64,000 bases of DNA from Patiria pectinifera. Its lineage: Eukaryota > Echinodermata > Asteroidea > Valvatida > Asterinidae. The notes beneath the pieces are model-generated. The model worked only from the letters and a program-made list of their open reading frames with translations. It had not been told where the DNA came from and searched no databases. A program made the translations under genes and the position numbers. This document shows, piece by piece, positions 37,256 through 50,597 of the stretch (positions are counted from its first letter, which is position 1; each line of letters opens with the position of its first letter). The stretch lies in NCBI GenBank assembly GCA_029964075.1, contig CM057129.1, positions 12,949,430 through 13,013,429 of the forward strand, in the 5' to 3' direction.

Positions 37256-40200
37256 CCATTCAGCAATCCGAAAAAGCCAAAATTCCAAGGGTTGGTGGAT
37301 ACTTTTGTTACCAGCTAGGTAAAGCTTAATCTGTAAGTGCTTATCTAACTTCTTCAGTTGTTTTTGTTCTATCAAATATCTTTAATCTGTAATACAATCA
37401 AATCCCATTTTAATACCAAATAAAAAAAATACTTTCACACCTTCAATTTAGTTGGCAGTACCCCTAAAAGATGTGCCATTAGAAAGCTCTCATTCTGCAG
37501 AATCCAGGACTAAAATCACTCAATTCTTAAAAAGTCAGAGTTTATGCCCATTTTGTGGTGATAGGTCAGAAATGCCAACAATTCAGATTCACAAGCCCGG
37601 GGAAAAGGCACCCCCTTTTTGGTTCTGAGCACAAAACCCTTGGGCTAGCATTATCAGAGTTTCCAAAAAAATACGTAATTGAGTAACAAAAAAATACAAG
37701 ACGTGGAAAAAAAATGTTTCCATTGCATTCAAGAAAACAAAACAAAAACATTAGAGCCACTATTTGTTTATTTATAATGATCATGTAGCTCATTTTTTAT
37801 ATTTCCCCCTCTGAAATTTGCATCCCATCCACAAAGACAGTAGTTAGTTTTTATGTTAAGCTGTGCCAGTTCCCCCTTATATGCTAGTGCCCTTAAAGAT
37901 AAACCACAGTGTAGTCAATAACATCCATTACCCTCCATCAGCATAATTGCATTTTATTAAGTTTTAAATCCTTTAAGTTTACTGTACAAGATAAAGAAAG
38001 ATATCAAAATTATATGTTTACTATCAAAGCTTTATATTCTAAAGTTTCATAATTTGTCCCGCACCCTAGTCAGGCTTTCAAGCAGACCCAGGTGAAACAG
38101 TAGGAGAACAGTAAGATCAACATTTTCAACAACAACAAAAAAGAACAAAATAGGACTTTGGAGGACAAAATCTGGATTAAAGTAGGACTTTTGCGGGCTT
38201 TCAGGAGTAGTTTTTCGTTGATACTCACACACGTCAACAGCATCATAAGCCTTATTTGTTTCGTGTTCTGTACTCACAACACTTGAGCTCCATCCTCAAC
38301 TAAGCTCTTGGAAGTACAGCTGCAGTACTCCTGCATACCCAAGCCCATCAATGTGTGAATTACATGACAGCGTGTAATACTGTCATGCAAAATATTCAAT
38401 GAGGTAACACTTTTCAGAGTTGTGGGACAAAAAAATAGGAAAAACACGGAGAAACTAGGAATTTCAAGAACAAAGTTGGAAAAGTAGAAGCAAAGTAAAA
38501 AAAACAAAAAAGGAAAAAAGTAGGATAAGTAGGAATTATACTTGAAAGCCTGCCTTACTTTCAATTCAAGAGGAATGACAGTTATTACCCTTACCTGGCC
38601 ACTCTGTAAGAGAATACAAACTGACAAAGCTTACAAATCTTACCGCAACATGATCCTTAGCCTTAGAATTCTGATACCTTCCACCGCCTTGAGCACCACT
38701 GCAAGTCTTTATCCTGTTCTTTATCCACTTCCTACATCTTATCTGAATTATTTCAATGTCATCACTTCTTATCCTGCTCATCCCCGTAATTACTCCTAAT
38801 GTTTATTTCGAATGGCCCTTCAGCGCAGCATAACCCTACAGGCGGCAATATTAAAATAACATGTTTACAATCTGTTAGGAAGTTCTAGAGTCTCGAGGAA
38901 GATTAGGCGGAAGAGGGACAGCACTTCAATGTATTTACTGGCCACTTGAAGCATTAAGGAAGGCTTGAGGTAGACAGAGATTGTTTGTATATCTGATGCA
39001 GAACATTTGTGACCCGCTATCGCAAAATGACAGCTAAGTCATTCAACAAATACAGTGGTTTTTTTAAGCAAGTAACATTTACTGTAAAAAAAATTACAGA
39101 CATTAGGCCTACTGGTGCTTGTAGGTTATTAAAAAATCTCTAGAACTGGGACATTTTTGTCAGTTATGTTAAGCACAGATGCAACCCAAGAAAAATCCGC
39201 TAATAATCCATGTTAAGATCGTCATGTTTTAGTTACAAAGCAAGTGTAAATCAACACACTGAGGTAATTTCATGAGAAAACCATGAAGGCCATTACTATC
39301 TTGAAACCAAGTAAGCTTTTCAACAATAATTTGTCACTTACTTTTTGGATGGAAGAAGGAAATCATAAAAGTACTCCGATTTTAGATATAGCATCTTTTA
39401 TGCAATGAATTAAAGTCCCCCCTTTTTCAATTACCTCCTTGTAGAAGCCAATTTCAGTCCAGTAAAGAATAGATTCAAGACACTTTGGAAAAATTTTACA
39501 ATGTAGGCCTAAACGATTACTGATTTGAGGAGATTTCACCTGACATTACATTGAGCAACTCAATGTTTTAGATCATAAGTGACATAATAAAGCATGTTTT
39601 CCCAGTGGATGGGGTCACTTTCATAATTTTCACGACAGCAGAATCGATTCCAAAATGTTGAAGTTGCCATAGCTAATCACCTGTTGCCATTTCTGTAAAA
39701 TTTCAAAATTGCAGAAAGCTATTTCATGTAAATCTTTTTTCTTCTGTGACCTACAAAAGGCACATACATGTACTACCCCCACCCCCATCCATACACACAC
39801 GCTTTGTTGTATCAGTTGCAGTTACAACCGAAGATCCTCCGAATATACTTTGCTGCGCAAGAGGTTAAAACCATACTCAGTTGGTTGGCAAACGAGACAT
39901 GTTAAGTGGGCTGGCTTCCCTTCACAAACAAAGACTTAGCCAACACACGCAACATGAGAGTGAGGGAAACCCGCACCAAAATCCTCCCCCGAAAAAAACA
40001 TTTAAAATCTGAAGAACATGGCATTAAATTGCCACAATATCTCACTGTCGGCACAGCCCATAAGCAAACACTGCAGGCTTTCCATTCGTACCGGAAGCCG
40101 GCTAGCACTTGTAGGCAAAGATAAACTGCTAAGAGAATTTCTAAAGGATAACAGAAGAACCGGGATGAAGAAAAAATAACTCTGAGCCACTTCAGCTTCG

Positions 40201-40804
40201 TTGAGTAAAATGTCAGCTTGTTTGAAGTGCTTTTGACAATGTGTGTCTGAAACAAGCGAAAGTTCAAGTTAATGGAATGTTAATTGTGTTGGCGAACCAG
40301 AAGTGTTTATTTAGGACTTTGAGGGAAAGTTTGTGGAGCCAGTGCGGTTTTCTCTGATGTCTGAGACGCGCAATTCAGGAAAACTCAGCAGAGACAGCTG
40401 GAACATCAACAAGTACATCGACAAAGAAGTTCAGTTTGCAGACAATTTGGTGCAGATTTTCCAGCTTTTTTCTGGCTGTAAAAGAACACACACAATTAAG
40501 CAATATTTTTTTTTTGAAAACAAACTACAGGGTTGAATATAACATCTCCAGATATTGTCAGTAGTGACTGGTCATTTTTGGAGGATGGTCAGTCACTCAG
40601 AAACCAACAACAAACACTTCAATTGGCCATCATGCTAAACTCCCTTGAACATAATGTGCATTCACAAACTGCAAACAAAAGATCCAATGTTAACTAAAAC
40701 TTTGAGCAAGCATCTCTCCATGATTCTACAAGTAAAAAGGGAAGAAAATCATTTTTACTTTTATTTTCAATATTTTCTTAATGTCTTTCTTGGATGGAGT
40801 TTAA
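37256..40804. other. No gene seen
   Basis: AT-rich. The 121-codon minus-strand frame at 39902-40267 has no splice support or recognisable domain. Confidence 0.45.
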
Positions 40805-41288
40805 AGGGACATTACGTCCTGGAATGCGCCCAATTGGGCTACAAAACATGTTTAAAACAATGAAGTTAATTGGAAAGAGCATTCAAAAGTAGGATATAAA
40901 TGTCCACACAATCATCCTTTAAAAAATAGAGCTTTTTTGTGTTATTCTTGTGAGAACGAATTTTGGGGGTCATAATTTTGACTCTCGCAAATGGGTGCTA
41001 GTTGTGAATCCTGCCACATGTGTTCCACCAGTGCATGGCACCCTGCAGACATGTGAGAAACAACATTTGTGTGTTTCACACACACAATGAGTACCTACGT
41101 TGAATTGACACGGCTGGAAATACGTATGTGTATACCACAAAATGTCTGTGTGTTTTTTTGTGTCTTTTCTTGGGAGTGGTTATACATTAGATTAGGTTAG
41201 ATTCCTTTCAACTAGTAGACCTTTGAAATAGGATAAGTAAACAATCCAAAACATACATTTTTTGAGGAACTCAGGCCGTAATGTCCCT
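40805..41288. mobile_element. 484-bp TTAA-flanked MITE
   Basis: Inverted ends AGGGACATTACG(T/G)CCTG, each directly flanked by TTAA (40801-40804 and 41289-41292). TTAA duplication is typical of piggyBac and Kolobok. The AGGG end does not settle which. It has no coding capacity. Confidence 0.8.
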
Positions 41289-41292
41289 TTAA

Positions 41293-43560
41293 GTAATGTG
41301 ATGAGTTTGGTCCATCCATCTTAGGCCAAAAAAAAAAAATAAGTCAGTCTCTGGTCAGCGCGCGCGTCGATTTAAATCATGCGCGTCAATCTTTTTTTTT
41401 CCAAAATGTTCCGCGGTAGCTCCAACAGCGCCCTCTATTGCCGCACCTCCTCATTTTTTTTTTTTACCAAAGAGCACCAAGGAATGGGAAATTGCACCAA
41501 GACAAATGATCGAGAGCACCAAGGCAAATAATGGAGGATACCAATGTACATGAGGACACCAAAAAAGCAAAATAGTACCCCACCTTGTCTGTACAATGCA
41601 AGCTTGAAGAAAAGAAAAAAAAGCAAAAAAAAAAAAAAAAGCTGCATCCCCGGGACAATTCCGGAACTTTGGTCTGACCAGAGACCAAATATTTTTTTTT
41701 TTTGGCCTTATATGATATTTTTTTTATCATGGCAGTCTCTCTAAAAAGCAAGAATCAAGAGCAAAACATTAGCCAAAAACAAGAGCAAAATTTTGGCCAA
41801 TTTTCAGATCAGTAGCTCAGTGTTAAAAAGCCCTCTTTCACTGCAAATGCTGAAGTGATTATTAAAAACAACACTTTTTCAACTTCATCAAAAGACAGAA
41901 GTGCATGCTACTATGTATGCTAATCACAACACTGCTGGACTAGATCATCGAGTCTTAAATCACCACGGTACCTCTCATGAATTGCATGCATCCAGGTACT
42001 TAAGCTTGACAGTTCGGAAGTGATACTTTTGATGCATATCGCCAAATGTCTTCATATGAATAATGCGCATAATTCGGAGGGGCTTAAGGGTTGGGTCTAA
42101 ACAGTGTCAGCGGCAATGCCTCTTCAGGAAGTAAGGACAGCAAGTCAGCATGGCTTCTTGATCCCTGGTACTGTCTGACTGCCAGAGCTAATCAAAGTCA
42201 CCGGAGTTCACACCCAGCTCACAGGTGGGGTAATCCACAGATCCCCCTCTCCTTCCGCAACAAGAGTGGAAACGGAAAAATGGAATGACAGAAACGGACA
42301 AACTTGAAGGTCTTACGAAGATAGTTAAAGATCATAGTATAATGTGGTGTGCTTACTCACTAGAAAGTACGGTGGATATCCAACTTACATTTCTGGAGAG
42401 AGGAAATAGCAACAATTATGTTCATTGCTTTTAGTGATTCATCAGAGGATACCTATATACATACAATAACATCTGGTTCACTTTGTGATGGGGGTATTTG
42501 AATATGGGTCAAAGTTGTTGTATTCACTTTTAGCATCAATTCACCTGCACAAGGTATGAAAAAAAGTGGGGAAGGTGTAATGCTACAAGGACAGCATTTG
42601 TCGCAGACTATGAACTCTGTAGACTGCATGCATTTTTATCAATTTGTGTACAATGTACAATGTATCACCTTGCACTCACAGACAAATTGTCCTGTTGCAT
42701 CAAAGCTCTTTCTTATTTCAATATACAGGGGGATACTTTTTCACACAGTCCTAAACAGTTGAGAATATTATTCAATATGCACTTATTATTCACACTTGTC
42801 CGTTATTTAGGGTGGCATCTACCAATTTCCACTAGACAAAAAGTTACCAGTTTTCAAAACCATTCACAAAAGTTTGTTCACTGCTTTGTATCTGTGGCCT
42901 ATCCATGTACCGGTATCTATCAAGTGTGTAGCAGAATAGTGATTAGCATAGCCAGTGGCAGATCCAGGGGGTGTGGAGGGGGCACCCCCCTTCCCTCCCC
43001 CCCCCCCACAGTAACCCAAATTGTTCTCAAATAAGGCAATTTTTAACTTGAGAGAACTCTTCTGCCCCCTCCCCGGCACAAAGGCTCTTCCCCTCGGCAG
43101 TAACCAATCTCGATCCGCACTTGACAGCAAAATGATGGACCTAGACTGATAAAGCTGCCATTTGACAGATTCAACATGTGTAAATGTGGAACACACCCAG
43201 TAACCGTGGGCCGGGGCAGTGTCACTTCCCAGACATAGGGGTAAAGATGAGGAAATTACAAAAATCAGGGCAAATCCTGAGAATAGGTCTGCAAAAGAAT
43301 CAATAAAATCAACTATATTGAACTTATAATGAATACAGAGAAACCTGAATCCTTGTTATAGAACACGAGGCTTTGCTAGGGAGGCAGATCTGATGCCTGT
43401 TGCCCGCGCCTTGAGGGCGAGTTGCCAGCAAAGGGGGCGTGTCGCCGACTTAGCGAGCGAGTCGTCCGTTTCCCGGATTACAGCGAAATACATGGAACCA
43501 TCTCTGCCATCACACGTATCAACTTACTCATGGGTGGATAGAAGATATTACATCCTGACA
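41293..43560. other. No gene seen; possible conserved block
   Basis: A and T runs lie at 41330-41720 and a C tract near 43000. 42090-42260 is complex sequence with AATCAAAG, CAGGTGG and GTAATCC words typical of developmental enhancers. That is only suggestive. Confidence 0.35.
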
Positions 43561-43690
43561 AAACGATCTTTTGCTAAAAACACACGCACTGGAACACAAT
43601 AGGCTGGACTCGAACCTACAATCAGTAGAACTACCTACGGATCTTGAATTTCATGCTCCAGACAACAAGGCCTTGGCACTCCACATCTTA
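43561..43690 (-). mobile_element. tRNA-derived SINE
   Basis: Minus-strand B-box AGGTTCGAGTC (43607-43617) with a degraded tRNA-like head above it and a body below it. Confidence 0.65.
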
Positions 43691-44834
43691 ACATCTACAC
43701 AGCCACACAGCCAGAAGGTGGTTATATGAGGCATTCACATTGTTCCAGTTATAGTTCCTATTTAGCCAGTAGTTTCAAGGGCTGAAAGTAACTTTCCAAC
43801 CTTACAATGACATAGCATTCACCCTCTTCCAGTAAAATCCACCAAATCCAGCAAAGCTTACGCTTTCCTTGATTCTCAAGGCTTCAGAATTAGCCTTTAC
43901 AGGGTGTCTCAATAAATGTAGCAATCAAACAACATTTTATATCTCAGGAAACAAAATTGTTTGTTTTTTTGCAAAAAAAAAAATTACCATGAGATGATAG
44001 AGTGTTTCTTAATACCCTTGACACACTTTTTGTTCTGTGGGATTTGGACCTTTTGATTGAAAGTTGTGGGAAAATTTGTAAAGACCGCCAAATCTGTTTG
44101 GGCCACCTTCTTCACCTTCTTGGAATGTAAATGCCTTTCATTTGATACCAAGTGGCCCAACTTGGAATTTAAGTCATTTCATATAAGTAGCTGCATCTGT
44201 GGACTGGGGTGTCCAAATGAGATGGGACATAGACCATTGGGTAGATATTTCAAGAACAGCAAAAATAAATAGGGTTACAAGAAACTCTGCATCTCTTTAC
44301 ACATGAACATGGTTTTGAATTTGATTTGAATGCACTAGGACCTGAATGGTAAAAGTGTTAGCTCAAGCAGCTCAAGCAACACTTTAAGACAGCTGTACCT
44401 TTCCCTTTCTGGAGAAGGGGAAATGAAGCACAGACCACCACATGCAATGCCCAATGATCCCTCTTCCTTCAATGAAGCCACAACACGTTGTTGGACATGC
44501 TGCTAAGGATGCTGGGAATAAAAACCGACAGCTTTTGGACGGTAAACTTGTCAGCGCACTTTCCACAGCACTACGGCCATCGGATATCGTGATTAGCAGG
44601 ACTGGGGAAACAACCTCAGTCCAAGTGAATGTACTTTGTGTCAGGAGTGTAGGCCTATACATGCGTGTTTCTTACCAATCAAAGACAGTGTTTGACATTT
44701 TGGTTAAGGTAAACAAGCATTTGGAAGGGACATATTATTATACACTATTCATAAATACCTAGGACAATTTACCCATTCCAATTAGTAGAGAGCCAGTCAA
44801 GTAAAAGTAAAAACAAAAAAATGTGGCCCTTCAG
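43691..44834. other. No gene seen; block open on both strands
   Basis: 44384-44762 is open on both strands (92 codons minus, 106 plus) and more GC-rich than its flanks, with no recognised domain. It could be an exon of an unknown gene, a relic, or chance. Confidence 0.3.
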
Positions 44835-44890
44835 GCAGGCCTTTGTCTCTGGTTTCAGTAGCATGAAACGACTGAGAATATTTCTACCCT
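44835..44890. repeat. Short fragment shared with 57.9-58.0 kb
   Basis: TTTCAGTAGCATGAAACGAC-TGAGAATAT recurs at 57997-58025 with one change. It appears to be part of repeat family X. Confidence 0.65.
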
Positions 44891-45803
44891 ATGGCTGGAC
44901 TCCTAAAACACATTTCACAAACACAAAATTGACATCCCTCACGAAGACAAATAGAATAGTTATTTGCATGCAAGTTCATAATCCTGTAAAATAAAAGACA
45001 TCTTTGTGAACTCTTTCACAGCACAATGCAACTGAGCCAGGTTTTTTTCCCCCGGCCATCCAGCTGTCGCAAAATCAAAAAGATTGTCAGAAGGTAGGGG
45101 GGGGGAGCCCTGGTCACCATCTGAGTGTAGGACGCACTGTTCACAGCAGAATTTTGGACACTATGGGACACTAGGTGGTGCTATTTGTTGTGGCACGTAC
45201 GCTGACAGAAACAATTAAGGCTTTGCTGGCTGGATGACACAAAACGGTCAACTGGGGAGAGGGCTGCGTGACACCACCCATACCCCTTCTATAGCAAGGC
45301 CAGTGGGAAGAGCCCTTCATTACATAGTGGTTCATTGGCCAAATGAGCCTCTAAGTGTCACCTGAGTCAATTATTAGGGGCATGTCACACCTCCTCCCCC
45401 ACATCCCGTTCACAATACCCCTGACAAAAAATGAATGACTTTTTGAGGGTTTGGAAGTTCCCCCAATAAGGCAGGATTAAGAATCCACTTTTTGTCAAAC
45501 TGTAGTCTAAAGAGACATGTAAGTTGGTGCTCCCAACAACTTGACCCCCATCCCCCTACCCCCAATCCATCCTGCAAGGCAGAAGGAGGATGAGGCAAGT
45601 CACTTCAAATTACCTAACATTCATGTCACCAAACCCAGCCCAACAAACACAACAGCTTCAATGTGTTTAAGTCTCCGGCTTCCAGTGTAATAAAAAAAGA
45701 ATATAAAAATCTATGTCCTCTACCAAAGCCATGCACTCCGTCAAAAAAAAGCGCACACCCCAAAAAAAGAGAGCTGGGCTTAATTTCATGGCGCCGTAAA
45801 CAC
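44891..45803. other. No gene seen
   Basis: G tract near 45097. No supported exon. Confidence 0.5.
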
Positions 45804-46379
45804 ATTACAGGGCAATTTCTAGAGTCAGCGTAATTCAGGCCAAAATATCTACGTTTTAAGGTTCTAGGCATCAAAGATGATATCTTGTGAAGACTGGTAA
45901 TACTTAGGCCCTAAGACTTGTAAAATAAGTCTCATTTTAATTTTATTTACAATATTTTGTTTCATCTTTTTTGAGCCAGAAGCTTAGTCTGACAATCAGA
46001 CATTTATGTGTGCAGAGCCATACAAATGAACGTCTGATATCCTAGCATGCACATTTTATGCGATCCCCGCGCGCCAGCCAATCGGAGTCGACTTTAGAAA
46101 CTGTGACGTCATTTCGATCAGAAATGTGGACTAAGCTGTTGATTGGTCAATTTGGCTGCCATGTTTTTGTAATTACAGGGCAATTTCTAGAGTCAGCTTA
46201 CTTCAGGCCAAAATATCTATGTTTTAAGGTTCTATATATCAAAGATGATATCTTGTGAAGACTGTTATTACTTAGGCCCTAAGACTTGTAAAATAAGTCT
46301 CAACTGTGACGTCATTTCGATCACAAATATGGACTAAGCTGTTGATTGGTCAATTTGGCTGCTATGTTTTTGTAATACA
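45804..46379. repeat. Tandem pair of a two-part repeat
   Basis: Part A (ATTACAGGGCAATTTCTAGA to AAATAAGTCTC) lies at 45804-45934 and again at 46175-46303. Part B (CTGTGACGTCATTTCGATCA to GTTTTTGTAAT) lies at 46101-46177 and again at 46304-46379. The first copy has about 165 extra bases between A and B and the second has A and B joined directly. The copies abut at TTTTTGTAATTACAGGGC. Part B also occurs inverted at the left window edge. Confidence 0.9.
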
Positions 46380-47356
46380 ATAACAAAGACCCGATAGAAG
46401 GCCTCCGCTGAATGGTCACAATATGGATGTCAAGACTCAATCTTGTTTTGCATAATCAATCGCTGAATCTTGGCCAACATCACAGAGCAACTGTTCCGTA
46501 GACTAGCTGAAGCTTGTCTCAAGAATCTTCTGATGCTAAAGACCCATTCAGGAACCAAATTAGGAGAGAGGATGGGCGGGGGGATTGAAGGGATAAAAGG
46601 AATGTCTGACAGGCAATAGTCTGGCCAAAATCTGATGGATAGGCCAGCCCATTTCCTCCATCAAGTTTTTTAAAAGCCGTAAATTCGGCATCACAGGACA
46701 CTTCACTGACAAAACGGATCAAAATTGTTTTCTAGTATAAGAAGATCCTTATTGACAATAGTATTTAGAGGTCATGACCAAAAAAAAAGTGGGGGGAGGA
46801 GGGGAAAAAAGTAAAAAACCAAATTTTACAGCCTTAACAATAACACTTGATGTAGGCCTAAATAAAATTTGGAAGTACAAACGAAATATCGAGTACTTCC
46901 CTGATCATTCACATAGCTTCACTACAGATTAGTTATCAGTGACCAGACTTTTACTCCACCATGCATCATGCAATGCGGAAATGTACACGTGTGTTATCTA
47001 CATGTATGTCATAGCCGAACAATTGAGCCAAAAGTTTTCATTGATGTTAAACATTTATAACAATTTTAGATAAACTGTTCATGCATGCATGAGGTACGGC
47101 ATTATTGAACAAAAGGCCTGGTTTTCGAAAAGTAAAAAAACCGGGACCTTCAGTGTTGGCCAACTTGAACAACTACCTCTGCACTGGTTTGAGAGCATAT
47201 CAAACAAAATATGCACGACTTATTTCTGCATAAACATGTGATGTCTTCACATGTGATGTCTTCAACAACAGGTGCTGTCGGCAATGTGTTTGAATGTCTC
47301 TCCAAGTGGTATCAACAACTCTCTCTTTATTACCGTTGAGGGGGTACTTGTTCACC
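46380..47356. other. No gene seen
   Basis: No supported exon. Confidence 0.5.
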
Positions 47357-47559
47357 AATGGACCGATCCAGTAAGCACCGCCCCATGGTGTTCTGACCAA
47401 TCACAGCCGTGATTTATGTCCGACATGCGTGCACAAAAGTCCAACATGCGTGCACGCGCATATGATGCGTGCAGCAGGATAATGCAGTGTGGCATTGGAG
47501 AGGAGCACGTGTTAATTTGCCCAGTGGGCAGTGGGCGGGGCTTACTGGATCGGTCCATT
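47357..47559. mobile_element. 203-bp MITE with 28-bp inverted repeats
   Basis: The ends AATGGACCGATCCAGTAAGC and its inverse match over 28 positions with two changes. The interior has GACCAATCACAG, repeated ACATGCGTGCAC and CACGTG. No obvious target duplication. A diverged copy lies in the last CDK7 intron. Confidence 0.88.
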
Positions 47560-48460
47560 ACACAGTCCCTTTAATTTTCTTTATCCTGTCAAAACATCCC
47601 ACCTTTTGGAAACTTTTCAGGTGTCAAACAAGGTCATCCTATAGGTAAATAAAGCCATTAAACTGAAGAAGTGATGAACCAAAGAAAGATATATATGTCT
47701 AGCTCATCTTTCGGTAACTCCCAACGAAGGTTTTGGGCTTGTAAATCAGTGATGTTAAAGTCAGTAGTCAAGGGCAATTAAGTGGTCAGAATTTAGCGGA
47801 TAGGCATGGAATACAAAAATAAATTGCAAACATGGATGCTGTCTATGGCTAATTGGTAATCTTGTGACCTTGATTATAGCCTATGGCTCATTTGCAAGGC
47901 AGCCATCTTTGAGGTGTGTGCTTTTGTTCAACGGGGGTACACATAAGTAGACATATTTTGCACTCATTGTTAATGAATTAACACAATAAAATACACCTCA
48001 GAGATGGCTGCTGAGTGCAATCCATCTATGGACTAATTCGGTGAACAAAATTAAAAGACTTTATTGAGGTGGCACCTTGCTCATGCCGCACACAGACGAG
48101 ATGCTCATGCATTTTGGTAAACCCAATTGGTCCAAGGAGCCTGGAGTGCGTGAGTACTACCTAAGCACAACCCACGTGAGCCCAGTGCCACCTCAGAAAA
48201 TGGCTGTTGCCGGATTAGTCAATAGATGAACCCAGGCATGTGATCACTGTACACTCATAAGGCCCCCTTCAATGGAGAAAGCATTGTGCATGCTATTGTG
48301 CAAAGCAACTGCCCCGTGAGGGATTATCTGAACAATAGCTGGCAGAATGATTTCTCCATAGAAGGAGGTTTCCATGATAGAAGACCAAATCACATGACTG
48401 CATATTGTCAAATCAGGTTCATTTTGACTTGAACCAAATGCCGATGTTGAAGGCCGCCTC
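47560..48460. other. No gene seen
   Basis: No supported exon. 48230-48460 may be the flank or body of the palindromic element that follows. Confidence 0.45.
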
Positions 48461-48576
48461 CCAATTATTTGGCTACGGCTCGAAAATACACACATGTCAA
48501 TGGGAAGCAGCTTCAGCTGGCTCAGCCGCTTCCCATTGTAATGTGTGTAATTTCAAGCCGTAGTCAAGTAATTTGG
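48461..48576. repeat. Long imperfect palindrome, ~48-bp arms
   Basis: The left arm (CCAATTATTTGGCTACGGCT onward to AATGGGAAGC) pairs with the right arm (GCTTCCCATT to AATTTGG) with about six mismatches around a 19-base loop. Weaker pairing of GGCCGCCT with a GGCCCCAT-type segment extends outward. Probably a palindromic MITE end. Confidence 0.85.
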
Positions 48577-50597
48577 ATGGGGCCAAACGCTGCAAATATA
48601 TATTCAGCTAGTCCTATCACATAATTTGATTTTTTGGGGTGGGGGAGGGGTAAGGGGGGAGGGGTAAATTTAACAATCAACGGAGGAAGGTACGGTTGCC
48701 CTGTACTAGTGTTCCCCCACCACACCCCCCCCCAAAAAAAGGATTTTTGAGTTCAATGAGGGAACATTGGAGGGGGTTGAGCGGGGGCTGAACCTAAGTG
48801 ACCCCCTTACAGATCTGGTTCTGGAAGTGGTCTCGATAATACAGGGGTCACTGTACAAAAAGGGAAATACTGGCTAGCCATGTTAATTGACAGGCCACGT
48901 TAACAATGCGCAGGCTTTCCACACCTGTGAATTATATAAAACTTTCTTTTTAAAGTAAATTTCAATGAACAAGTGTATGCTACATGTACATAAACCTACA
49001 CATTTCACACACTCTCATCAGAGAGTACATAATTGAAGTTTTGGCGTTGAGAGCAAAACCTTCTTTTTAGGAAAAAAAATATTACTAGCCATTTTTCAGT
49101 GACCAAACTTTATCGACCAATTTTATTTTGGGGTTCCCCCCTCAACAGAGTCCCAAAAAGTTTCCAAAGTTTTGCAAGAGAGTGACTTTCCTTGATTGTT
49201 TTTCGTACTAAAACGCAAAAGATCTCTTAGTTTTATTTCAAAACGTTCCCAAAATCGTCTCACCCTTTTTTATAAGTTTTCTCTTTATCCCACATCCCAA
49301 CAAAGTCCTTTTTTTTCCTAAAACTTCAAAAAATTCTTATTTCAGAAATGTAAAAAAAAAGTCTAATATCAATAAAACAAAAAATACAATTTAGCCCTAA
49401 GAGAGTTAATTCTCACACTTTCACTTTAAGCTTGCATGCAACTTGTGTTTCTACAATCACTTAAGCAAAGTGTATGCAATCTTTAGAATGTAACAAAACA
49501 TAACTTTATGAATACCCTGTCAAAAATAAAGAAGGAATGTCTCCATTTCGGGCATATTTTTGAAAGCGTGCATGTCGGGGCTCATAATTTGCGAAGTGGT
49601 ATTTGATTGGTGTATATGCATGAATGCGGAGAATCGTGCAGTCCCATGCTGGGCTTATTATACCACTTACCGTGCACAGGTGACAAGTGACTAGCCTTGT
49701 TAAGCACTGATCAAACACACTTCCGTTTAGAATAAAGAAGTAGATTTTGTTTGCCAATACCAGGCTGCTGGAGTTACAGTCTAGCCTGGAGCTGATATTG
49801 CTTCACTATCCAGTAAATGTATGTTTTAAATCAAACTTCTGCTGGTAAACTAAGGTTCTAAATATATATCAATTTTTTTGTATGACTGGAAATTACAATA
49901 GCATGTTTGGAATGGAATTATTCAGCCAAAAACAAAAAGGCCCTTTTGCCTTGTTTACCATCGATCGGTGATTCAACGAAACTTGAAAAAGATAAAAATA
50001 TGATTATCTTTTGCTCAAACAAATTGGTTAAAGTCTTCAGAAATTGCCTCAGATCGTACCAAAGAGTGTCTAGAATCCAACATTTTCTGGGCCCTGAACC
50101 CCGCGTAGTTAGGGCTTCGCGCTTTGTGCTCGCATTAGTTGTGATATCCCCCCCCCCCCTACTTTGGAGAATGATTGACACCCTTGTTCAGGCGCATAGC
50201 TTAATAGTGTGTAAAGACAACAGCACATGGGCCTTATTCACGAGTCGGTCATGTTGAATTGAAAGTGAGGTAAGTTTTGGAACTTGTGAAGACAAATGAA
50301 AGCAAGTACATCACTAAATAAATCAAGTCTGCTTAGATAAATAATTTAGAATTTATAATTAAACATTCCCTAATGTGTTAAGCCAGATAAAAAAAAATGA
50401 AAGTAAAATAAGGCTGCATAAATAGTCTGGCGCCATCCCATTAAACAGTTAACAATTTTATGAAATACATTCAGGGAACATGACAAAAATGGCTACCTCG
50501 TGAATAAAGTCCATGAACTAGCATGTGAAACAGAACAAAGACAGCTGACGTCAGAGTTCGGTAGTCAAGGATGAAATTCAACATGCAATAATCAATC
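48577..50597. other. No gene seen
   Basis: G/C homopolymers near 48640, 48725 and 50148. No supported exon. Confidence 0.5.

Noticed and set aside
39902-40267. 121-codon minus-strand open frame
   Set aside because: No splice context, no recognisable domain, and shorter frames are open on the other strand. Length is near chance in a window of this size.
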